Source: Halomonas sp. MCCC 1A13316 (GTDB taxonomy: Bacteria > Pseudomonadota > Gammaproteobacteria > Pseudomonadales > Halomonadaceae). Taken from it: a DNA stretch of 64,000 bases. Positions 17,516-26,112 of this stretch are shown here, in pieces; positions within the stretch are counted from its first letter, which is position 1, and each line of letters opens with the position of its first letter. Location: assembly GCF_014931605.1 (NCBI RefSeq), contig NZ_CP053382.1, positions 248,001-312,000 on the forward strand. The letters are read 5' to 3'. The translations under genes were made by a program, and so were the position numbers. Below the pieces are notes generated by a model, which worked only from the letters and a program-made list of their open reading frames with translations, made no database searches and was not told where the DNA came from.

Positions 17516-19168
17516 TCAGACCTCCTGGCGAATGCGCTTCTTGTCGAGCTTGCCCACGCTGGTCTTGGGAATCTCGTCGACAAAGCGCACGAACGACGGA
17601 ATCGCCCAGCGGTTGATGCGGCCCTCCTCGACGAAGCGCTCCAGGAAGGCCTGCACCTCCTCCGCCTGGGGCGGGTTATTGAGGTCGCTGGGCACTGCCA
17701 GCGCCGCGGGGCGTTCGCCCCACTTCTCGTCGGGGACACCGATCACAGCCACCTCCGAAATGCCCGGACACTGGCCGATCAGGTTCTCCAGCTCCAGCGA
17801 GGAGATCCATTCGCCGCCGGTCTTGATCACGTCCTTGATGCGGTCGTGGATCTGCAGGAAGCCGCGCTCGTCGAGTACCGCCACGTCGCCGGTATGCAGC
17901 CAGCCGTCGCGCCACAGCTCCTCGCTGCGGGCCTCCTCCTTGTAGTAGCCCTGAGTCAGCCAGGGGGCGCGTACGCGAACCTCGCCCACGCTCTCGCCGT
18001 CGTGGGGTAGGGCGTTGCCGCTCTCGTCCACCACCTGCAGGTGTACCAGAGGCACGGCCATACCGGCCTTGCAACGCCACGGCAGCTGGGTCTCGAAGTC
18101 GGCCTCGTTGATGTCCCGAGGCAGGATGTCGGCGGTGAGCAGTGGGCAGGTCTCGGACATGCCATAGGCGCTGCGAGTGTCGATGCCCAGTTCCCGAGCC
18201 CTCTGCGCCAGCGGCTGGGTCAGCGCACTGCCGCCCACCAGCACCTTCCATCCAGAGAGGTCGACCTTGCCCGAGGCGATCGCCTCGGCGCTGACCACCA
18301 TGTTGAGCAGGGTCGGCACGCAGTGAGAGAAGTCGACTTTTTCACCCACCAGCAGCTTGACCAGCATCTCCGGCTCGTAGCGCCCGGGGTAGACCTGGGT
18401 AGCGCCCATCAGCGTGGCGGTGTAGGGCACGCCCCACGCATGTACGTGGAACATCGGCGTGATCGGCATGTACACCTTGTCGCGGTTGAGCAGCTCGAAG
18501 CCCGGCGTCTGGAAGGCGCTGGCTTCGCCCAGGGTGTGCAGCACCAACTGGCGGTGAGTGAAGAACACGCCCTTTGGGTTGCCGGTAGTGCCGGTGGTGT
18601 AGAACAGCGTGGCCACCGCGTTTTCGTCGAAGGTGGGGAAATCGTAGCGGGTCGGCTGCTCGGCCAGCAGCGCCTCGTATTCGCCGACCAGGTTGAGCGA
18701 ACTCTCGCGCTGGGCCGGGGCGTCCTGGCATAGCAGGTAGCCACGTATGCGTGGGAGGCGAGAAGCTAGGGGTTCGAGCAGCGACACGAAATCCTCGTGC
18801 ACCAGCACGAAGTCGTCCTCGGCGTGCTCCATGGTGTAGTGAATCTGCTCCGGCGAGAGTCGCACGTTCACGGTATGCAGCACCGCGCCGAGCATGGGTA
18901 TAGCGAAGAATGCTTCCAAGTAGCGGTGGCTGTCCCAATCGAGCACCGCTACCACGTCGCCGGCTTCGACGCCCTGGGCGCTGAGAACATGGGCAAGCTG
19001 GTGCACCCGCTCGCGGAAGCGGCGGTAGTCGTGGCGGCTCAGGTCGCGGTAGACGATCTGGTTGTCGCCGGCCATGCGCACGCCCGAGTCGAGCAGCTCG
19101 CCGATCAGCAGCGGCGGGTTGGTCGCGGAGGGCGTGGCGGGAAGAATCTTCGGTGTGACGGTGTTCAT
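17516..19168 (-). CDS. Fatty acid--CoA ligase (AMP-binding, AlkK/FadD-like)
   Basis: 550 residues. The AMP-binding P-loop is YTTGTTGNPKGVFFTHRQ, the adenylate motif is SAYGMSETCP, the GWLHTGDVA and DRIKDVIKTGGEWISS motifs are present, and the catalytic lysine is in TSVGKLDKKRIRQ at the C-terminus. It activates a medium- or long-chain acid to the acyl-CoA in two steps via acyl-AMP. It is the last gene of a same-strand series with thiolase, acyl-CoA dehydrogenase, a second CoA ligase and a solute-binding protein, which suggests a dedicated acid-degradation pathway. The exact chain length is not readable from sequence. Confidence 0.88.
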   Translation of the reverse strand: MNTVTPKILPATPSATNPPLLIGELLDSGVRMAGDNQIVYRDLSRHDYRRFRERVHQLAHVLSAQGVEAGDVVAVLDWDSHRYLEAFFAIPMLGAVLHTVNVRLSPEQIHYTMEHAEDDFVLVHEDFVSLLEPLASRLPRIRGYLLCQDAPAQRESSLNLVGEYEALLAEQPTRYDFPTFDENAVATLFYTTGTTGNPKGVFFTHRQLVLHTLGEASAFQTPGFELLNRDKVYMPITPMFHVHAWGVPYTATLMGATQVYPGRYEPEMLVKLLVGEKVDFSHCVPTLLNMVVSAEAIASGKVDLSGWKVLVGGSALTQPLAQRARELGIDTRSAYGMSETCPLLTADILPRDINEADFETQLPWRCKAGMAVPLVHLQVVDESGNALPHDGESVGEVRVRAPWLTQGYYKEEARSEELWRDGWLHTGDVAVLDERGFLQIHDRIKDVIKTGGEWISSLELENLIGQCPGISEVAVIGVPDEKWGERPAALAVPSDLNNPPQAEEVQAFLERFVEEGRINRWAIPSFVRFVDEIPKTSVGKLDKKRIRQEV

Positions 19169-19211
19169 ATGCGGCTCCTTGTCGTTGTATGCGTCCTGAG
19201 AGGGCGCTTGC

Positions 19212-20402
19212 CTAAGCCGTTCTCTCGATCAACAGGGCGATGCCTTGGCCGCCGCCGATGCACAGGGTGATCAGCCCGTAGCGGCCGCCGGTGCGCTCCA
19301 GCTCGGCCAGCGCCTTGATGGTGAGGATCGCGCCAGTGGCGCCGACCGGGTGCCCCAGCGCCACGGCGCCGCCATTGGGGTTGAGCCGCTCGGCGGGAAA
19401 GTCGAGCTCCTGGGCCACCGCCATGGCCTGGGCGGCGAAGGCCTCGTTGGATTCGATCACGTCGATATCGGCGATGGAGAGCCCGGCCTCGTCGAGGCAG
19501 CGGCGAACGGCGGGGATCGGCCCCAGGCCCATCACGCTGGGTTCGACCCCGGCGGTGCTGGCACCGATCAGCCGGGCGCGGGGCGAGAGGCCGCGGCGGG
19601 CGGCCTCGTCGGCGTGGGCCAGCACCAGCGTGGCGGCGCCGTCATTGATGCCCGAGGCGTTGCCGGCGGTGACCACGCCCTCCTTGGCGAAGGCGGGCCT
19701 GAGCCGAGCGAGATCCTCCAGCGTCACGCCGTCGCGCACGTGCTCGTCGCGGTCGAACTGGCGCTCGTTCTTGCCCTCACGCACGGTGACCGGGACGATC
19801 TGCCCATCGAAGCGACCCTCGGCAATGGCGCGGGCGGCCTTGCGGTGGCTCTCCACGGCGAAGCGGTCGATCTCCTCGCGCTCGAGCCCGCAGCGCTGGG
19901 CGATGTTCTCGGCGGTCACGCCCATGTGGCCGCTGCCGAAGGGGTCGCTGAGCACGCCCAAGGTCAGGTCGGTGACGCTGGCGTGGCCCATGCGCAGGCC
20001 GTTGCGTGCCTGGGGCGGCAGTAGGTAGGCGCCGCGGCTCATCGACTCGGCGCCACCGGCCAACGCCAGGTGGCTGTCGCCCAGCACGATCTGCTGGGCG
20101 GCTGAGAGGATCGCCTGTACGCCGGAGCCGCACAGGCGGTTGACGTTGAACGCCGCCGCGCCCGCGGGCAGGCCTGCCTCCAGGGCGATGTGGCGCGCCA
20201 GGTAGGCGTCCTGCGGGCTGGTGGTGATTATGTGGCCGTAGACGGCGTGGTCGACCTCGCCGGCCTCGACGCCGGCGCGGGCCAGCGCCTCGCGGGCGGT
20301 CACGGTGCCCAGCTCATGCGGGGCGAGCCCGGCCAGGCTGCCGCCGAAGCTGCCGATGGCGGTGCGGGCACTGCCGAGAATGACCACGGAATCGAGCCGC
20401 AT
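19212..20402 (-). CDS. Acetyl-CoA C-acyltransferase (thiolase)
   Basis: 396 residues, normal for degradative or biosynthetic thiolases. The acyl-accepting Cys91 lies in NRLCGSGVQAI, His351 in ALGHPVGATGA and Cys381 in TLCIGGGQG. The PhaA/AtoB-style N-terminus (VVILGSARTAIGSFGGSLAG) suggests an acetoacetyl-CoA-type thiolase, but a longer chain preference is possible. It performs the thiolytic cleavage at the end of beta-oxidation. It lies 73 bases after the acyl-CoA dehydrogenase gene and 43 bases before the acid-CoA ligase gene. No enoyl-CoA hydratase or hydroxyacyl-CoA dehydrogenase is present in the cluster, so those steps must be supplied elsewhere. Confidence 0.9.
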   Translation of the reverse strand: MRLDSVVILGSARTAIGSFGGSLAGLAPHELGTVTAREALARAGVEAGEVDHAVYGHIITTSPQDAYLARHIALEAGLPAGAAAFNVNRLCGSGVQAILSAAQQIVLGDSHLALAGGAESMSRGAYLLPPQARNGLRMGHASVTDLTLGVLSDPFGSGHMGVTAENIAQRCGLEREEIDRFAVESHRKAARAIAEGRFDGQIVPVTVREGKNERQFDRDEHVRDGVTLEDLARLRPAFAKEGVVTAGNASGINDGAATLVLAHADEAARRGLSPRARLIGASTAGVEPSVMGLGPIPAVRRCLDEAGLSIADIDVIESNEAFAAQAMAVAQELDFPAERLNPNGGAVALGHPVGATGAILTIKALAELERTGGRYGLITLCIGGGQGIALLIERTA

Positions 20403-20475
20403 GGTGTGTCTCCTGTCTGTCGTTCAGCACTTGTCTTATCGTTCAGGTCTTGTCGTTCGGTTCTAGCCGAAGCGC

Positions 20476-21633
20476 TCAAACCGCCGTGCTCTTGCCGAGC
20501 AGCGAGCGGGCGATCACTTCCTTCATGATCTCCGAGGTGCCGGCGTAGAGCGTCTGCACGCGGGCATCCAGGTAGAAGCGCGAAATTGGGTATTCACGGG
20601 TATAACCATAGCCGCCGAACAGCTGCAGGCAGGCATCGATGGTGCGGCACTGCATCTCGCTGAGCTGCAGCTTGAGGATGGCGGCGTCGGTGCTGCTCAT
20701 CTCGCCGCGGCGATGCCTGGCCACGCACTGCTCGAAGTAGGCGCGGCCCATGTCGATCTGCGCCCGCACCTCGGCCAGGGTGAAGCGGGTGTTCTGGAAA
20801 TCGCCCACGGCACGGCCGAAGGCGCGGCGCTCGCGCACATAGTCGAGGGTCAGCGTCAGCGCACCCTCCATGGCGCCCAGCGCCTGGGCCGCCACGCCGA
20901 GTCGCTCGCGGGGCAGTTCCTGCATCAGATAGGTAAATCCCGAACCCTCCTCGCCGAGCAGGGCTTCTTCCGGCAGGCGCAGGTCGTCGAAGAACAGCTC
21001 GGCGGTGTCGCTGGCGTGCTGGCCGATCTTCTTGATCGGCTGGCCGCGGGAGAAGCCGGCAAGCGAGGTATCGACCAGGAACAGCGACACGCCGCGGGCA
21101 CCGGCGCCGGGGGCGGTCTTGGCGCAGACAATCACCAGGTCGGCGATCTGGCCGTTGGTGATGAACAGCTTGCTGCCGTCTAGCCGCCAGCCATCTTCGG
21201 TGCGGCGGGCGCGGGTCTTCATCGCCGCCAGGTCGCTGCCGGCGCCGGGCTCGGTCATGGCGATGGCGCCGATCGCCTCACCACGGGCCATGGCCGGCAG
21301 CCAGCGCTCGCGCTGGGCCGGCGTGGCGATATGCAGCAGGTAGGGCATGACGATGTTGGCGTGGATGTTGTAGGCGCTGGCCAGGCCGCCGAAGCCCTGC
21401 CGCGAGATCTCCTCCAGCGCCAGCTGGACGATGGCGAAGTCGGCGCCACTTCCGCCCATCTCTTCGGGCAGGTCGATGCCCAGCAGGCCGGCCTCGCCGA
21501 GCTTCTGCCACAGCGAACGCGGCATCTCGCCGGCGGCCTCCCACGCTTCGTAGTGGGGCGCCACCTCCTGCTCGAGGAAGCGGCGTATGGTGTCGTGGAA
21601 CAGCGGCGTCAGGTCGTCTTGCGTTTCCGTCAT
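20476..21633 (-). CDS. Acyl-CoA dehydrogenase (long-chain/isovaleryl-like)
   Basis: 385 residues from MTETQDDLTPL. FAD and substrate motifs are AMTEPGAGSDL, KLFITNGQIADL and QLFGGYGYTREYPISR. The C-terminal loop reads YAGTSEIMKE instead of the YEGT of short- and medium-chain enzymes, so the usual catalytic Glu is absent there. A candidate base is Glu256 in LGAMEGAL, the position used by long-chain and isovaleryl-CoA dehydrogenases. It introduces the alpha-beta double bond in acyl-CoA. It starts 3 bases after the stop of the upstream CoA-ligase gene, so the two are translationally linked. A longer open frame upstream of this start lies opposite the real ligase reading frame. Confidence 0.9.
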   Translation of the reverse strand: MTETQDDLTPLFHDTIRRFLEQEVAPHYEAWEAAGEMPRSLWQKLGEAGLLGIDLPEEMGGSGADFAIVQLALEEISRQGFGGLASAYNIHANIVMPYLLHIATPAQRERWLPAMARGEAIGAIAMTEPGAGSDLAAMKTRARRTEDGWRLDGSKLFITNGQIADLVIVCAKTAPGAGARGVSLFLVDTSLAGFSRGQPIKKIGQHASDTAELFFDDLRLPEEALLGEEGSGFTYLMQELPRERLGVAAQALGAMEGALTLTLDYVRERRAFGRAVGDFQNTRFTLAEVRAQIDMGRAYFEQCVARHRRGEMSSTDAAILKLQLSEMQCRTIDACLQLFGGYGYTREYPISRFYLDARVQTLYAGTSEIMKEVIARSLLGKSTAV

Positions 21634-21635
21634 GG

Positions 21636-23195
21636 TCAGCTCAGGTCCTTGCGCAGGTGGCGCTTGAGAATCTTGCCGGCGGTGCTCTTGGGCAGGGCCT
21701 CGGCGAACAGGATGCGCTTGGGTACCTTGTAGGGCGCCATGTGGGCCTTGGCATGGGCGATCAGCTCCTCCTCGCTCACCTCGGCGCCTTCCTTGAGCAC
21801 CACCACGGCGGTGATGGCCTCGATCCACTTCGCATCGGGCAGGCCGATCACGGCCACCTCGGAGACGGCGGGGTGGGTGAACAGCCCCTCTTCGACCTCG
21901 CGGCTGGCTACCACCACGCCGCCGGTGTTGATCACGTCCTTGATGCGGTCGACCACGTAGAGGTAACCCGCCTCGTCGAAGTAGCCCACGTCGCCGGAGT
22001 GGAACCAGCCGCCAGTGAAGGCTTCCTCGCTCATCTCGGGCTTGTCCCAGTAGCCGGTGAGCAGCTGCGGCGAGCGGTGCACGATCTCGCCATGCTCGCC
22101 GGTCGGCACGTCGTTCATCTCCAGGTCGACGATGCGCGTCTCCACGGTGAGGATGGGGCGGCCCGCCGACGCCGGGCGCTCGGCGTGCTCCTCGGGGCGC
22201 AGCACGGTGGCCAGCGGGGCGATCTCGCTCTGGCCGTAGCAGTTGTAGAGTCCCACGCCGGGCAGGCGCTGCTGCAGCTCTTCGAGCACCGGCACCGGCA
22301 TGATCGAGGCGCCGTAGTAGGCCTTCTTCAGCGTGGAGAGGTCGAAGGTGTCGAAGTCGGGGTGGCGCAGCAGGCCGATCCACACCGTGGGCGGGGCGAA
22401 GAACGAGGCGATGCCCTGGCTTGCGATCTGGCTCAGGCAGTCGTCGGGCAGCGGCGCCATGCGCAGGTGCACGGGCGCGCCGAGCAACAACGCCGGCATC
22501 AGGAACACGTGCATCTGTGCCGAGTGGTAGAGCGGCAGGGCGGCCAGCATCGGCTCGTCGCCCTTGATGTCTAGCTCGACCATGCAGGCCATGTACTCGG
22601 CGAGTAGCGCCTGGTGGGTCATCATCGCCGCCTTGGGTGCCGCCGTGGTACCCGAGGTGTAGAGCAGTTGGGCCAGGCTGGCACCGTCGATGACGACGTC
22701 CGGCTCGCTATCGTCGCTGCTTTCATCGAGGGCGACCTGCAGCACGTCAAAGCCTGGCGGCGCTTCGGCGTGCAGGGTGCCGGCGAGCGTGAGGGGGAGG
22801 CCTTCGCTGGTCCTGGCCACGTTGTCGGCCAGGCTGGTATCGCTCAGCAGCCCGGCCGCGCCGGACTGCTCGAGGATGTAGCGCAGCTCGTCGGCGCTCA
22901 GAGCGAAGTTGATCGGCACGTGCACCAGGCCGGCGCGGGTGCAGGCCAACCAGGCGATTGCGTAGGCGTCGGAGTTCTTGCCGTAGGCGGCCAGGCGTTC
23001 GCCCGGGGCCAGGCCCGCCGCCAGCAGGCGGTTGGCGACCCGGTTAACCGCCCGGTCGAGCTGGGCGTAGCTCCAGCGCCGGCCCTCGAAGGCCAGCGCC
23101 AGCCTGTCGCGGTGCTTGCGTGCGCTGCGGCTGAGCGCTGCGCCGATGGTGTTCCGCTGGATCCTGCTGTGTGCGTTCCTGCATGCGTGGCTCAT
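21636..23195 (-). CDS. Acyl-CoA synthetase (AMP-binding, FadD13/CaiC-like)
   Basis: 519 residues. AMP-binding features include LLYTSGTTAAPKAAMMTHQ, YGQSEIAPLA, GGWFHSGDVGYFDEAGYLYVVD, DRIKDVINTGGVVVAS and the catalytic lysine in PKSTAGKILKRHL. The phosphate loop has AAPK where GxPK is usual, a tolerated change. It is a second CoA ligase in the same operon, with only moderate resemblance to the one at 17516, so the two probably act on different acids or on the same acid at different stages. It follows the solute-binding protein gene by 42 bases. Confidence 0.87.
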   Translation of the reverse strand: MSHACRNAHSRIQRNTIGAALSRSARKHRDRLALAFEGRRWSYAQLDRAVNRVANRLLAAGLAPGERLAAYGKNSDAYAIAWLACTRAGLVHVPINFALSADELRYILEQSGAAGLLSDTSLADNVARTSEGLPLTLAGTLHAEAPPGFDVLQVALDESSDDSEPDVVIDGASLAQLLYTSGTTAAPKAAMMTHQALLAEYMACMVELDIKGDEPMLAALPLYHSAQMHVFLMPALLLGAPVHLRMAPLPDDCLSQIASQGIASFFAPPTVWIGLLRHPDFDTFDLSTLKKAYYGASIMPVPVLEELQQRLPGVGLYNCYGQSEIAPLATVLRPEEHAERPASAGRPILTVETRIVDLEMNDVPTGEHGEIVHRSPQLLTGYWDKPEMSEEAFTGGWFHSGDVGYFDEAGYLYVVDRIKDVINTGGVVVASREVEEGLFTHPAVSEVAVIGLPDAKWIEAITAVVVLKEGAEVSEEELIAHAKAHMAPYKVPKRILFAEALPKSTAGKILKRHLRKDLS

Positions 23196-23237
23196 GACGA
23201 TCCTCTTGTGCTTGTTCGTGGGTCGGAAGCGAAGCGC

Positions 23238-24458
23238 TCAGGTGTTGTCAACCAGGTGGCACTTGCTCTCCGACAGCGGGCGGAACGCCTCCTCGGCGGG
23301 AATGGTGCGCACCACGCGGAACAGGTCGTCCTCGTTCTGCGACTCCTCGGGCGTCTTCACCTCGACCAGGTACATGTCGTGGACCATGCGGCCGTCCTCG
23401 CGGATGTAGCCGTCGGTGGCGAAGATGTCGTTGATCGGCGTGTCGGCCATTTGCCGGCGCACGGCCTGGGCCTCGTCGGTGCCGGCGACATCCACCGCCT
23501 GGAGATAGTGCAGGGTGCTGGAGTAGAGCCCGGCGTGGACCATGGTGGGCATGCTGCCGGTGCGCTCGCGGAAGCGCTCGGCCCAGGCGCGGGTCTCGTC
23601 GTTGAGGTCGTAGTACCACGCCTTGGTGAACTGCAGTCCCTGGGCGGCCTCCAGACCGATGCTGCGCACGTCGGTACTGAACAGCACCATGCCGGCCAGC
23701 ACCTGGCCCGCCTGGGTGATGCCGAATTCGCCGGCGGTGGTGATGGCATTGAAGGTATCAGCGCCGGCGTTGTTGAGCGCGATCACCTCGGCGCCGGAGG
23801 CCTGGGCCTGCAACATGAACGAGGAGAAGTCGCTGCTGGGGAAGGGGTGGCGCGCCTTACCCACCACGGTGCCGCCGTTCTCGCTGACCACCCGCTCCAC
23901 GTCGCCTTCCAGGGCATGGCCGAAGGAGTAGTCAGCACTCAGCAGGTACCAGCTCTTGTGGCCCTCCTGGGTGATCGCCTTGGCGGTGCCGTTGGACATC
24001 GCCCAGGTGCCGTAGACCCAGTGGATATGGTTGGGCGAGCAGCTCTCGTTGGTCACGCCGGAGGAGACGGCGCCATTGACCAGCCCCAGGCGGTTCGCCT
24101 CTTCCAGCAGTTGAACAGCGGCCAGCGTGACCGAGGAGGCCACCAGGCCGGTGACCATGTCGACGTTGCGCTGGTCGATCCACTCGCGCACCACGCTCGA
24201 ACCCACGTCGGGGCTGTTGCGGTCGTCGGCGCTGAAGACTTCGATGCTGGCGCCGGCCACGCTGCCGCCGACGTCTTCGATGGCCATCTGCACCGCCTCC
24301 AGGCCGTTCGGGCCGATGGGATCGCGGTAGGGGCCCGACATGTCGGCAAGGTAGCCGATGCGGATCTCGTTGTCGGTGATCTCGGCCTGAGCGGTCTGTC
24401 CGGCGAGCAGGATGGAAGCGGCTAGCGCTCCCAGGGCGAAGCGGCGTGTCATTGTCAT
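23238..24458 (-). CDS. Branched-chain-type ABC solute-binding protein without linked permease
   Basis: 406 residues. It starts at ATG 24456-24458 behind AAAGG, and a Sec signal peptide ends at AQAE. The mature chain has the type I periplasmic-binding fold typical of LivJ/UrtA/AmiC relatives: IRIGYLADMSGPYRDPIGP, GLEAVQMAIEDVGG, YGTWAMSNG, YLLSADYSFGHAL. It begins the fatty-acid/acyl-CoA operon, which contains no ABC permease or ATPase. It may work with a distant Liv-type transporter, such as that at 53-57 kb, or act as a sensor component. Its ligand is unknown; the operon suggests an organic acid or amide. Confidence 0.82.
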   Translation of the reverse strand: MTMTRRFALGALAASILLAGQTAQAEITDNEIRIGYLADMSGPYRDPIGPNGLEAVQMAIEDVGGSVAGASIEVFSADDRNSPDVGSSVVREWIDQRNVDMVTGLVASSVTLAAVQLLEEANRLGLVNGAVSSGVTNESCSPNHIHWVYGTWAMSNGTAKAITQEGHKSWYLLSADYSFGHALEGDVERVVSENGGTVVGKARHPFPSSDFSSFMLQAQASGAEVIALNNAGADTFNAITTAGEFGITQAGQVLAGMVLFSTDVRSIGLEAAQGLQFTKAWYYDLNDETRAWAERFRERTGSMPTMVHAGLYSSTLHYLQAVDVAGTDEAQAVRRQMADTPINDIFATDGYIREDGRMVHDMYLVEVKTPEESQNEDDLFRVVRTIPAEEAFRPLSESKCHLVDNT

Positions 24459-24909
24459 TATGCGGCCTTTGGATTGTTTTCTTGTATTCGGCGTTAAATG
24501 AGCGTCTGTGGATAAAACTGTGTATTGTTTGGTGAACTTTTGTGTAAAGGGTGTGGGCTGCCTGTGAGAGGCCTGCTGGCCCTTGGCACGCCCGTTCATG
24601 GTAGTGAAGAAAGCGGTTCGTCAGGTTTACCCATCGCGCCACAATTTTTGCCTTTCGTGCCATTCTTTCGTTGCTGCGAGGCGGGTAAGGCTGAGGTCGC
24701 AGGGTGAAAACAAGCCGGCGAGTCGTATTTATGGCAACCGATAAATGGGGGCCTGATTGAAGCGGTGACGGATCGTGCCAGTCGAGCGCCAGGGAAGGGC
24801 TAAGCAGGAGCGCTAAGGAAGGACGAGAAGGAAGAACGGAAGGATGCGTGCCGAAAAGAGCGGAGGGTTGCCCTCTCCACTCATGTATGTCGTCCGCTGG
24901 CGCGAAGAG
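24459..24909. other. 451-bp intergenic region upstream of the acyl-CoA operon
   Basis: Both flanking genes read on the minus strand, so this region should contain the promoter of the solute-binding-protein operon and the end of the SMP-30 gene transcript. It is visibly more AT-rich near 24470-24545. I see a weak GAGGG-TTG-CCCTC hairpin close to 24865-24880 and no convincing gene, repeat or sigma54 element. Confidence 0.5.
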
Positions 24910-25923
24910 CTACGTGTTGCCGGCCCAGACGGCGACCCCCTGGGTCTCGACATAGACGGCATAGAGCGACTGGCTGGCGGTCATGAACAGGCGGTTGCGC
25001 TTGAGGCCGCCGAAGCAGACGTTGGCGCAGGGCTCCGGCAAATGAATCTTGCCGATCAGGGTGCCATCGTCGGCATAGACGTGAACGCCATCGTGGTCCT
25101 CGGCATCGAACAGGCCACCGAAGACCGCCCCGCACCAGAGGTTGCCATCCATGTCCGTGGCCATGCCGTCGATGAAACCCGGGCCGACCTCGGCGAACTG
25201 ACGCTCGTTGGCCAGGCGGGTACCGTCGTCCATGACATCCCACACCAGGATCTGGTGGGGATGCCCAGGGGTATGGGTGCCACCCGTATCGGAGACGTAC
25301 AGGCGGGAGTAGTCGGGCGAAAAGGCGATGCCGTTGGGCTTCATAACTTCGGCCATCTTCTGCAGTCGGCCACTGTCAGGGTCGATGCGATAGACGGCTT
25401 CGGGCAGTTCGAAATCGGCGATATGCCCTTCGTAATGCATCAGGATGCCGTAGCCCGGGTCGGTGAACCAGATGCCGCCGTCGGGATGCACGATGATGTC
25501 GTTGGGGGCATTGAGCGGCTTGCCCTCGAACGCGTCTGCCAGCACGGTAATGGTGCCGTCATGCTCGGTGCGGGTCACGCGGCGCGTGTCGTGCTCGCAG
25601 GTCAGCAGCCGCCCTTCCCGGTCCCGCGTGTTGCCATTGGAATTGTGGGACGGCTCGCGATAGATGCTTACCTCGCCGGTGTCCTCGAGCCAGCGCATCT
25701 GGCGGTTGTTGGGGATATCGCTCCAGACGAGAAAACCGCCGTCGCCGAAATAGACCGGTCCCTCCGCCCAGCGGAAGCCTGTCGCCAGGCGCTCGACCGC
25801 CGCATTGGCCAGGCGGTAGGCACTGAAGCGGTCATCGATGACCTCGATGGCCGGGTCGGGGTATGACACGAGAGAGCCATCCCAGGGTCGCTCCTGAGCG
25901 AGCAACTGCCCAGGCTTGAGCAC
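24910..25923 (-). CDS. SMP-30/gluconolactonase-family protein; Tat signal encoded upstream but no conventional start codon
   Basis: From the first conventional start (GTG 25921-25923) the product is 337 residues. It is a six-bladed propeller of the SMP-30/LRE family: FRWAEGPVYFGDGGFLVWSD, EGRLLTCEHDTRRVTR, LNAPNDIIVHPDGGIWFTDPGYG, MKPNGIAFSPDYSRLYVSDT and PGFIDGMATDMDGNLWC. These lactonases hydrolyse sugar lactones with one bound divalent metal. The same frame continues upstream to a stop at 26065-26067 and encodes a clear Tat signal (LSRRTFLGTAAAASAAAVL), but that stretch has no ATG, GTG or TTG. Codon AGG at 26023-26025 is where an ATG would be expected. The gene may have lost its start. Confidence 0.8.
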   Translation of the reverse strand: MLKPGQLLAQERPWDGSLVSYPDPAIEVIDDRFSAYRLANAAVERLATGFRWAEGPVYFGDGGFLVWSDIPNNRQMRWLEDTGEVSIYREPSHNSNGNTRDREGRLLTCEHDTRRVTRTEHDGTITVLADAFEGKPLNAPNDIIVHPDGGIWFTDPGYGILMHYEGHIADFELPEAVYRIDPDSGRLQKMAEVMKPNGIAFSPDYSRLYVSDTGGTHTPGHPHQILVWDVMDDGTRLANERQFAEVGPGFIDGMATDMDGNLWCGAVFGGLFDAEDHDGVHVYADDGTLIGKIHLPEPCANVCFGGLKRNRLFMTASQSLYAVYVETQGVAVWAGNT

Positions 25924-26054
25924 CGCCGCTGCGCTTGCGGCTGCGGCCGTCCCGAGGAAGGTGCGCCGCGACAGGCGAGTGGAAGGCTTCGGCTCCTCGG
26001 GTGCGTGTTGAGTATCGTCGTGCCTGCTGCCACGCTTTCGAGGCCACGACGAGC

Positions 26055-26089
26055 AGCGCCTCGGTTACCTGGAGGGTAACCGAGGCGCT
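26055..26089. terminator. Perfect 15-bp stem-loop between znuA and the SMP-30 gene
   Basis: AGCGCCTCGGTTACC (26055-26069) pairs perfectly with 26075-26089 around the TGGAG loop. It lies about 24 bases beyond the znuA stop codon in the direction of transcription. It is the likely end of the zinc operon, though the U-run expected of an intrinsic terminator is missing on both strands. Confidence 0.6.
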
Positions 26090-26112
26090 GCGTGGCTCAT
26101 GCCATTCTCTTC

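Noticed and set aside
22614..24425. 603-codon open frame on the plus strand
   Set aside because: It lies antisense to the acyl-CoA synthetase and solute-binding-protein genes, has low-complexity Gly/His/Val-rich composition and no recognisable domain; it is a GC-driven shadow frame.
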